Of a stretch of DNA of 64,000 nt, positions 56,492 to 64,000 are shown in pieces. The DNA is from Actinomycetota bacterium. Lineage in GTDB: Bacteria; Actinomycetota; Acidimicrobiia; Acidimicrobiales; JAMCPL01. Every line of letters starts with the position of its first letter. The first letter of the stretch is position 1. The stretch is taken from the NCBI GenBank assembly GCA_023379675.1, contig JAMCPL010000016.1, positions 55,897-119,896 on the forward strand, written 5' to 3'. The position numbers and the translations under genes are program-made. The notes below the pieces were generated by a model. It worked only from the letters and a program-made list of their open reading frames with translations. It did no database searches and had not been told where the DNA came from.

Positions 56492-59400
56492 GTGAAAAGG
56501 CCATCTCTGGCCATCATTATAGAAATAGGGTCGTCTTGGTGGCACGCGCAGAGGTGCCTCGATACTTTGCGCCCGGCATTGGACTTGCAAAGGAACAAGG
56601 TCATAGCCCTGCCGTCCATGCATGCACAATCTGAACCGGCGATCAAGACAGGACTCAACGGCCCTAATGCGGAAGATGCGTGGATATCCATAAATACCCG
56701 CTCCAAGCTCGACCTGTATCCGTGGGTGCACATCATGGACATGGACATGAGCAATCCGCCTACCTACGGATCCATGCTCAACCAAGCGATGAGCCGTTTC
56801 GACTTACTGGCATACGACATCCTGCTCATCATCGACAGCTACACACTCATCGATTCCGTAGCGTTGCGCCAGATCGTAGAGACTTACCGCAACCCTAAGG
56901 TTGGCGCAGCGGGACCGCTCTCGAATGATGCCGATGGGAAGCAGTTGCTGTCCGAGACTTCCTACGACCCAGACGATGCGCAATCCCTGCGTGATTTTTC
57001 CCGTAAATGGGCCACTCAGCACGGCAACGAAACGTCCATGACCGATTGGCTCGACCACGTGGCCCTGACTTTTCGGTGCTCTGCCATCACTTCCTCGCAC
57101 CTGTCATTCAACGCGCAGCTCCACGATCCGGTATACGTAAAAGAGGACATGCTGAGGCGAATAGCCCAAACAGGCTGGCAGCTCCAGATCGCAACAGGAG
57201 CTTTCGTGCATCATGAAAGCTCCGATTACCGCTTGGCGCCGGCTGCGGACCGGGATCTCTTCTTCCATTTACATGGAGAATATCCAAGATCTACGCCTCC
57301 CCTGCTGGTATCAGCCTGTCTAATCACAAAAAATGAAGAGAGCAACCTGCCCGACTGCCTGAAGTCATTGGACGGATTCGCCGACGAGATCGTAATCTAT
57401 GACACGGGATCGTCCGATGGAACTGCCGAGATCGCACGGGGCTACGGCGCCACCGTCATCAACGGTTACTGGAATGATGACTTCTCGAAAGCCAGGAATG
57501 CAGCGCTGGCAAGCTGCAAAGGGCGGTGGATCCTCTGGATCGACGCTGATGAAAGACTATCCTACAATGACCCCGCCGGTATAAGGCAGTCCCTGGCGGA
57601 AATGCCCTCCAATATAGAGGGCTGCCTCGTACACATAGACAATCTCGAAGGAACCGGAGTCACCTCCGCCTTTACTCACCCAGCCTGCAGGATGTTCCGT
57701 CGCACCAGGTGTCATTGGCATGGACGCCTGCACGAGCAGATCTCCCTGATCGATAGAGACGCGAAGAGGGCGCCATTTCTCGTGCCGTTTTCCAAGATAC
57801 GCCTGTTGCATACCGGCTATCTCGATGAGGCTGTTCGCAGCCGTGCAAAGCCGGAACGCAACCTGGCGCTGGCGGTCGAAGAGATGGAGGACCTGGAAGG
57901 TAGGGATGAGTCGTACGTGAAGATCAGCCTTGCCCGCTCGAAGGCTATGGCAGGCGACATGGAAGAAGCCGTAAAAGTATCGCTCGAAGCTGCCGAGAGC
58001 GCCACCGACCCGACCACGAAAAGACTGGGAATCCAGACCGCCATACAAGGGCTGATCGGCCTGGGAAGGCTGGATGAGGCCCTCGAACAAGTTGAGGTGC
58101 TGCGCGGCTGCTCCGCCAACCCGGTGACTGCGAACAGCCTGGAGGCAACGATAAGATTGCAACAGGGCAAGCCTGAATCGGCACTAGCCCTCCTAGAAAC
58201 AATTGGCTCGAGGGAAGTCGACGACGACATGTTCGAGTACCGGGCAAGCCAGTTTGCAGGGATCAAGGCCCGCGCTCTCGCGGCCATGGGCAGGCACTCC
58301 GAAGCTGCGGACATACTCTTGACCTCGCTTTCCGAGGCGGGCACCCTCGACGCCCATCTAGGTGATCTGCTCGATGCCCTGGAAAGGGCCGGGCGCTCTC
58401 CTGGCGAGATCGTCGGCGCTCTCGAGAAGGGGAAGCGGCTTACTGCGTTCATGGCCCAGATAGTCCAGCTGGATCCCGAAAAGGCCGACTCGGTGCTGCA
58501 GGCATGCTACGAGCACTGGAAAGACTACGGCATGCTAAGCCAAGTAATGGCCGCCGCCGGCCTGGTCGCGAAGCGCCTTCCAGTCCTCAATGCGCTGGAG
58601 TGGTCGGCCAGGCTGAGGCTGCTGAGGCTGGGAGAGTCATGCCCGTTGCTCGGCAAAGCAAATGACACCAGCCAACCGTTGGCGGAAAGGGCGCTTGCCG
58701 CCGCTACCGCCATCTATGCCTTCGGTGACTCATCGGCATACCGGGCGCTCCGCTCCATCCTGAAAGAGGCCCTAGCAGCAGATCGTAACGGCACCGAGAT
58801 GAACGACCCTGCCGAGCTGAAGACGGTGCTGGCAGGCATCGAAGTCCTTGCCCCAGGGGCCACCGCCCGAGCGCTGCTGGATGCCAGCATAATCATTTAC
58901 TGCCACAACGATGCAATCGCGACGCAGGAATGCCTTACTTCGATCCAGCAGAATACCACACCTGGATCCTACGAGGTAATCCTTGTCGACGATGCATCCA
59001 CCGATGCCACCAGGGAATTGGAGATGGCAAGCAACCCCTATTTCAGGATCCACAGGAATCCCAGCCACCTTGGAACGATGGAGAGCTACCGCCTGGTATC
59101 CCAACTCGCCAATGCTCCTTGCATCCTGCTCGTGGACCAGCACTCGCAGGCCCTCCCGGGATGGGCAGAGCCACTGGAAGGCATGCTCGATGCCCATTCC
59201 CGTGCCGGCAGGAAAGCTCTAACGTTGACTGGCCGGCTCACCGAAGGATATGCACCTGCGGAAAACGCAGTTGTCTTGCGCAGGGACGCTCTGCACCTGA
59301 TCGACTGGGGCGCCGTTCGTAGCATAGAAGGCATCCCGCCTCAATTGAACGCGCCACTTTTCCACCGAGAGGGCACTAAAGAGAGTACAGAGGGTACGGC

Positions 59401-62119
59401 ATCGAGCGAAGGGAATGAGAACAACGCCGAAGATACCTCCTCCCCACAGGCACCCCTTACGTCCCCTGTACACGTAATTGGCCAACTCGGCGTTGTAAGT
59501 GGGCTGGGACAGGCTGCAAGATTACTCGTCGACACTCTCGCTGCAGCAGGAATTCGCTCGATGTGCACATCTCTGGACGCTCTTCATCGAGAATCTGCTT
59601 ATGCTTACCCGCAAACCTCAAATTATGACGGCCATGCAGAGGAGCATGACATCGACATTATCTGCTTCTATCCTGACGCGTTTGTCTCACTGCTTGACAA
59701 CGAGGAACTGACCTTGTGCAACGCCGGCTACAGGATAGGCCGGTGGGATTGGGAGCTCGAGACGCCGCCCGCTCTGACCCAAAGGGCTCTTCCATATGTA
59801 GACGAGATATGGGTATTGAGCGACTTCGAGCGTGCGTCTTTCTCGCGAGCCACTTCCAAGCCGATCCATGTCTTTCCTTACCCAATCGCAGCACGAGACC
59901 ACCCACCCGTATACTCCCGCTCGGCCCTCGGCATACCGGAAGGCTTCCTCTTCCTCTCCATGCTCGATCTATGGTCCACCGCTGGAAGAAAGAATCCGGC
60001 TGGACTGATCGAGGCATTCAGTAGGGCATTCACACCCGGTGAAGGACCGGTGCTCCTCATTAAGATCCACAATGCAGACAAGACAGCCGACCTCATAGGA
60101 CTCAGACACCTGGCAAGAGGTCGTAGCGACATAGTGCTCGTAGTGAATGACATCTACGCAGACGACCGCATAGACTCGCTTGTCGCCAACTGCGATTGCT
60201 ATGTGTCGTTGCATCGTTCGGAAGGATTCGGCTTACCTCTGGCGAATGCCATGTCGTGGGGAAAGCCGGTGATTGCCACCGGATATTCAGGAAACCTGGA
60301 CTTCATGGACAGCAGCAATTCATATCTTGTCCCATGGCGGTACACAGAGCCGGGACACGATGCTGGCCATTATCTCAAAAGTGCAATATGGGCGGAACCA
60401 GACCTGGATGCCGCTGCCGGCATTATGCGATATGTCTATGAGCACCAGGAAGAAGCAAGAGCAAGGGGAGCACTTGCGAGAGAATCGATAAGGGCCAGCC
60501 ACTCCCCGGAAACATCGATAGCTTTCCTCAGAGAGAGGATAGGCACCATCCAGCAGGAGCTTCTGTCACCAGCACGGCTGCCGTCACGCAGCATTGAAGA
60601 TGATGCTACCCCTCATTCCCCTGGCAACACGGGTACGGGTAGTCCGGGTCGGCCCATTGCTGCCGGCACATCACCATCATCTACGTCATCATCGTCTCTG
60701 CCACTGCCACCATCGCGTAGCATATCTAGACTATCGCGTGTCGATGGAGTGGACCTCCTGCCACCTGGTGGCAACTATCGAGGAAGCCTCATCGTGTTCC
60801 AAGCAGTGGACCGAGCGATCGACGGCTCACCGTTCCCACGCCGCTTGCTGGCCAAGAACGATGTCGCGCAGCACGATGTCGCGCTGTTGTTCATGAATCC
60901 CGATGCCATCCCGTCGTTTGCGGTGGAACGCGGCCAGGACTTCTTCGAACGGTACACGATCTGCTGTTTCGATTGGCCGCTGGAAGAGCTATCGGCAAAT
61001 ATGAAAAGGGGACTCAGGTATGTAAACGAGATATGGGTCCCCTCCGAACGGGCATACCGGGCAGTGTCCAGTGCCGTCAACAAGCCGGTAGTCAAATTGC
61101 CGATCCAGCCTGCGGATGTCATGAGGCATACTTTCACGACACTGTTTGATCGACCGGCCACCACTCCCCATACCGCTGCCAGTACCGCTCCAGCCATATA
61201 CGACACCGTCCCTGCCTCCGATATCTCCTCCGACTCATCGCTGCAAGCACTGAACATTGATCCAGATCGGCCATACCTACTCAGTGTCATCGACACACAC
61301 CATCCTTTCGAGATGACCAATGCTCTTGGCACGATACAGGCATTCTCCAGGGCATACCCGGATCCCAGCAGGTCCTCTCTACGGCCAATGCTCGTCATCA
61401 TCCAGACATCCGGGACATTCAGGCCCGGTCAGCTCGACGTCATCAAAAAAGCCATAGCAGGCCGGGACGATATGGTAATTGCTGGTCCATTGAGCATGGA
61501 ACATATCGTGTCATTGACCGGAAGGTGCAGCGGCTACATCTCGCTCCATCGTGCAACAGGGTTCAACTGGCCACTCCTGCTCGCCACCTCGTTCGGTATA
61601 CCCACTATAGCCACAGACAGTCCCGCCGGTGAGCGATGGAGCACCGCTGTGTCTTTCCACCCGGTCTCCGCAAACGAGGGTACGGTGCCGTCAGGCTGCT
61701 GGCCCTACCCCGAAGGCATGTCCTGGACAGAGCCGGATATAGCGGAAGCGTCTTCGCTGATCGCCAGGGTGTTCGAGGATGAGATCACCAATCTCGACCT
61801 TTCCAACGGCAAGCAAATCCTAACCCGTCACGATCCTCCAAAAGACATACCCCCTCTCGCCAGCGGTGCACATGCCACCGATCAAACGGTGGAGAAAGAC
61901 ATGAAGTCCATAATCACCTCCAGGCTTCATTTCGCCCACAATGCGTTCAGAAGAGCGAACCAACTCGCCAGGCTCCGCGGTAGACGGCAACTTCCCTCGT
62001 ATGCGCCTGTTACGACGCATGACACAGATGATATGGATGGTGTGGATAGTGTGGATGACATGGATGGCAGCACCAGCCCCGGTGCTTACGGTAGATGGCT
62101 AAAGCAGTTCGACACCTGA
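56492..62119 (+). CDS. Giant multi-domain glycosyltransferase (about three GT2-like modules, TPR-like region, two GT4-like modules)
   Basis: SACLITKNEESNLPDCLKSLDGFADEIVIYDTGSSDGTAEIARGYGA...WILWIDADERL; ASIIIYCHNDAIATQECLTSIQQNTTPGSYEVILVDDASTDAT; VHVIGQLGVVSGLGQAARLLVDTL...HRSEGFGLPLANAMSWGKPVIAT; HRATGFNWPLLLATSFGIPTIAT. Confidence 0.88.
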   Translation: MKRPSLAIIIEIGSSWWHAQRCLDTLRPALDLQRNKVIALPSMHAQSEPAIKTGLNGPNAEDAWISINTRSKLDLYPWVHIMDMDMSNPPTYGSMLNQAMSRFDLLAYDILLIIDSYTLIDSVALRQIVETYRNPKVGAAGPLSNDADGKQLLSETSYDPDDAQSLRDFSRKWATQHGNETSMTDWLDHVALTFRCSAITSSHLSFNAQLHDPVYVKEDMLRRIAQTGWQLQIATGAFVHHESSDYRLAPAADRDLFFHLHGEYPRSTPPLLVSACLITKNEESNLPDCLKSLDGFADEIVIYDTGSSDGTAEIARGYGATVINGYWNDDFSKARNAALASCKGRWILWIDADERLSYNDPAGIRQSLAEMPSNIEGCLVHIDNLEGTGVTSAFTHPACRMFRRTRCHWHGRLHEQISLIDRDAKRAPFLVPFSKIRLLHTGYLDEAVRSRAKPERNLALAVEEMEDLEGRDESYVKISLARSKAMAGDMEEAVKVSLEAAESATDPTTKRLGIQTAIQGLIGLGRLDEALEQVEVLRGCSANPVTANSLEATIRLQQGKPESALALLETIGSREVDDDMFEYRASQFAGIKARALAAMGRHSEAADILLTSLSEAGTLDAHLGDLLDALERAGRSPGEIVGALEKGKRLTAFMAQIVQLDPEKADSVLQACYEHWKDYGMLSQVMAAAGLVAKRLPVLNALEWSARLRLLRLGESCPLLGKANDTSQPLAERALAAATAIYAFGDSSAYRALRSILKEALAADRNGTEMNDPAELKTVLAGIEVLAPGATARALLDASIIIYCHNDAIATQECLTSIQQNTTPGSYEVILVDDASTDATRELEMASNPYFRIHRNPSHLGTMESYRLVSQLANAPCILLVDQHSQALPGWAEPLEGMLDAHSRAGRKALTLTGRLTEGYAPAENAVVLRRDALHLIDWGAVRSIEGIPPQLNAPLFHREGTKESTEGTASSEGNENNAEDTSSPQAPLTSPVHVIGQLGVVSGLGQAARLLVDTLAAAGIRSMCTSLDALHRESAYAYPQTSNYDGHAEEHDIDIICFYPDAFVSLLDNEELTLCNAGYRIGRWDWELETPPALTQRALPYVDEIWVLSDFERASFSRATSKPIHVFPYPIAARDHPPVYSRSALGIPEGFLFLSMLDLWSTAGRKNPAGLIEAFSRAFTPGEGPVLLIKIHNADKTADLIGLRHLARGRSDIVLVVNDIYADDRIDSLVANCDCYVSLHRSEGFGLPLANAMSWGKPVIATGYSGNLDFMDSSNSYLVPWRYTEPGHDAGHYLKSAIWAEPDLDAAAGIMRYVYEHQEEARARGALARESIRASHSPETSIAFLRERIGTIQQELLSPARLPSRSIEDDATPHSPGNTGTGSPGRPIAAGTSPSSTSSSSLPLPPSRSISRLSRVDGVDLLPPGGNYRGSLIVFQAVDRAIDGSPFPRRLLAKNDVAQHDVALLFMNPDAIPSFAVERGQDFFERYTICCFDWPLEELSANMKRGLRYVNEIWVPSERAYRAVSSAVNKPVVKLPIQPADVMRHTFTTLFDRPATTPHTAASTAPAIYDTVPASDISSDSSLQALNIDPDRPYLLSVIDTHHPFEMTNALGTIQAFSRAYPDPSRSSLRPMLVIIQTSGTFRPGQLDVIKKAIAGRDDMVIAGPLSMEHIVSLTGRCSGYISLHRATGFNWPLLLATSFGIPTIATDSPAGERWSTAVSFHPVSANEGTVPSGCWPYPEGMSWTEPDIAEASSLIARVFEDEITNLDLSNGKQILTRHDPPKDIPPLASGAHATDQTVEKDMKSIITSRLHFAHNAFRRANQLARLRGRRQLPSYAPVTTHDTDDMDGVDSVDDMDGSTSPGAYGRWLKQFDT

Positions 62120-62159
62120 AGTGATCCCCAATACCGTGAAAATCAGACTACCAGCAGGA

Positions 62160-62176
62160 GGGCTGCATGGCAGCCC
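62160..62176. other. Perfect hairpin GGGCTGC-ATG-GCAGCCC between the two glycosyltransferase genes
   Basis: 7-bp stem, 3-nt loop; no T-tract. Confidence 0.7.
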
Positions 62177-62206
62177 GTGTAGTACCGCCGGGAGGCTGCG
62201 GCAGGC

Positions 62207-64000
62207 GTGAAAATAGTAATCGACCTGCAGGGTGCGCAGGCAGAAAACCGGTTTCAAGGGATTGGGCGTTACTCGCTTTCTCTGGCCAAGGCCATTGCCG
62301 CCAACGCCGGGGAACATGATGTATATATAGTGCTGAGCAAGAGCTTGCCAGGTACTATTGAGGATATCCGGGCTGCATTCCAGCATGTGCTGCCCCAGGA
62401 GCGTATCGTGGCCTTCAGCGTCCCTGATGGTACGGCGGCACTCAGGTGCACCAGTCCCTTTAGAGCCAGGGCGGCCGAGTTGCTCAGGGAGCAGTTCCTG
62501 GCAGGATTGAAGCCTGACGTTGTCCTGCTGACAAGTCTCTTCGAAGGTATTGTTAGCGACTCTGTCACCTCTATAGGTCTGCTGCCATATACGTACCTTT
62601 CTGCAGTGGTGCTTTACGATCTCATCCCGCTTGCCATGCCGCAGGACTACTTACGGGATGAAATCCGGGACAGATGGTATCGGAGAAAACTGGAACATCT
62701 GAAGCGGGCGGATCTGGCACTTGCTATTTCGGAGTTCACGAAAAAGGATGCAGCTCGCCTGTTGGGGATGGAATCTCATCGTATGGCGGTAATCGGGTCC
62801 GCTGCAGATGGCATCTTCAAGCAGTTGGATCTAGCAGAACATGAGCAGATCCGCATAAGGAAGCGTATGGGCATATCGAAGCCGTTTGTCCTGTCGGTTG
62901 CCAATACGAACGAACCCAGGAAAAACGTAGCTGGGCTGTTCCAGGCATTTGCCATGCTGCCGCAAGACATAAAGCACCGCTTCCAGCTCGTCATACCCAG
63001 CAGTGCCACCAAGGCCGAGAAGGACGCCACATTGCACCAAGCCAGGGAGGCCGGCCTGGGTGACGGTGATGTGGTGCTTACTGGATATGTCACAGATGAT
63101 GACTTGGTAGCTATGTACAACCTATGTTCGCTGTCTGTATTTCCTTCGCTATATGAAGGATTTGGTTTACCAGTGCTCGAGGCGATGGCATGCGGGGCGC
63201 CCGTAATATGCTCATCGACTACTTCCCTGCCAGAGGTGATGAGCTGCGATGAAGCTCTCTTTGACCCAGCGTCTCCCAGTGCAATAGCTGCCAAGATGAC
63301 CGAGGTGTTGGCTGATGATGCCTTCGCCGACCGGTTGGTGGGTAACGGCAGGAGGCAGGTGGCCAGATTCTCATGGGACAGGAGCGCAGAACTGGCCTTG
63401 GCCGCATTCGAGGATGCACTTGGCAGGAAAAATACATCTTTCAGTTTTGCCGGTGGTGTAACTGTCACAGGCGTAAGCACTGCCAAATATGTCGGCACAG
63501 AACCGGCAACGGTCACAGATGCAGCCACGGATGCAGCGACAGATGCGAGTACGAGCACTGCCAAATATGTCGGCACAGAACCGGCAACGGTCACAGATGC
63601 AGTTACGGATGCAGCGACAGATGCGGGTACGAGCACTGCCAAATATGTCGGCACAGAACCGGCAACGGCCACGGATGCAGCGACAGATACGGGCATGGGT
63701 CCGGTAGGAGGGACAGAGATGCATCGTGCCTCCGCTCACAATGCATCCAAACCATCCCTTGCCTTCATCTCTCCCCTTCCACCGGATCAGACCGGTATCG
63801 CCAGCTACAGTGCTGAGCTGGTACCTGCTCTGGCTGAGTACTACGACATTGAAGTCGTCACCGGCCATGGTGTCGGCAGCATCACCGGTGGTGGTGCACA
63901 TGGTACAACCATACGCACGCCGCAGTGGTTCGAGCGAAATGCCGACCGTTACGACCGGGTGCTCTACCAGATGGGCAATTCCCCCTTTCATATTTACCAG
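62207..64000 (+). CDS. Multi-module GT4 glycosyltransferase, truncated by window end (absent from the ORF track)
   Basis: GTG 62207; VKIVIDLQGAQAENRFQGIGRYSLSLAKAIAA...FVLSVANTNEPRKNVAGLFQAF...FPSLYEGFGLPVLEAMACGAPVICSSTTSLPEV; second GT4-like start LAFISPLPPDQTGIASYSAELVPALAEYYDIEVVTG; open to last base. Confidence 0.9.
   Translation, partial: MKIVIDLQGAQAENRFQGIGRYSLSLAKAIAANAGEHDVYIVLSKSLPGTIEDIRAAFQHVLPQERIVAFSVPDGTAALRCTSPFRARAAELLREQFLAGLKPDVVLLTSLFEGIVSDSVTSIGLLPYTYLSAVVLYDLIPLAMPQDYLRDEIRDRWYRRKLEHLKRADLALAISEFTKKDAARLLGMESHRMAVIGSAADGIFKQLDLAEHEQIRIRKRMGISKPFVLSVANTNEPRKNVAGLFQAFAMLPQDIKHRFQLVIPSSATKAEKDATLHQAREAGLGDGDVVLTGYVTDDDLVAMYNLCSLSVFPSLYEGFGLPVLEAMACGAPVICSSTTSLPEVMSCDEALFDPASPSAIAAKMTEVLADDAFADRLVGNGRRQVARFSWDRSAELALAAFEDALGRKNTSFSFAGGVTVTGVSTAKYVGTEPATVTDAATDAATDASTSTAKYVGTEPATVTDAVTDAATDAGTSTAKYVGTEPATATDAATDTGMGPVGGTEMHRASAHNASKPSLAFISPLPPDQTGIASYSAELVPALAEYYDIEVVTGHGVGSITGGGAHGTTIRTPQWFERNADRYDRVLYQMGNSPFHIYQ
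63475..63695 (+). repeat. 78-bp tandem repeat, about 2.8 copies, encoding STAKYVGTEPATVTDAATDAATDAST linker
   Basis: TGCCAAATATGTCGGCACAGAACCGGCAACG at 63481, 63559, 63637. Confidence 0.95.

Noticed and set aside
63475-63695. Possible CRISPR array
   Set aside because: Units are directly adjacent 78-bp coding repeats with no unique spacers
62776-63696. 306-aa minus-strand ORF with VAASVTVAGSVPTYLAVL repeats
   Set aside because: Mirror of the 78-bp repeat in the GT4 gene on the plus strand

Overview
The window is about 64 kb of a moderately GC-rich chromosome, most likely actinobacterial. The acidimicrobial flavour (MarP-like protease, monoderm flagellar gene set, folate operon after tilS-hpt) is inference. 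Left end: tilS (partial)-hpt-folE-folP, a fused MNT-HEPN protein, an RDD membrane protein, a CvpA-trypsin (MarP-like) protease and a GH15 glucoamylase-like enzyme. Next come a ferredoxin-GltD-flavodoxin fusion and a NapH/NosR-like polyferredoxin beside a histidine kinase and two LuxR-type regulators, then a 2142-aa repetitive secreted protein and a glycan cluster (O-antigen-ligase-like, epimerase, MraY/WecA-like, GT2, orphan kinase). The right half is a large flagellar locus (flhB-fliRQPONM-flgE-flgD-fliK-SLT-fliJIHGFE-flgCB, fliST-like, fliD, fliC) with a PilZ gene and a methyltransferase. Beside flagellin is an 1875-aa protein with about five glycosyltransferase modules. It is followed by a second multi-module glycosyltransferase that runs off the window end and is missing from the supplied ORF track. 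The strongest leads are: (i) this giant glycosyltransferase pair with sigma28-like promoters facing fliC; (ii) a 14-bp, out-of-frame tandem repeat inside fliK that could act as a frameshift switch; (iii) the four-gene redox/two-component cluster with TACGTA-type inverted repeats; (iv) widespread low-complexity insertions inside conserved enzyme domains. No CRISPR array, rRNA, convincing tRNA or transposase was seen. All calls are from reading sequence and motifs; no database search was run.
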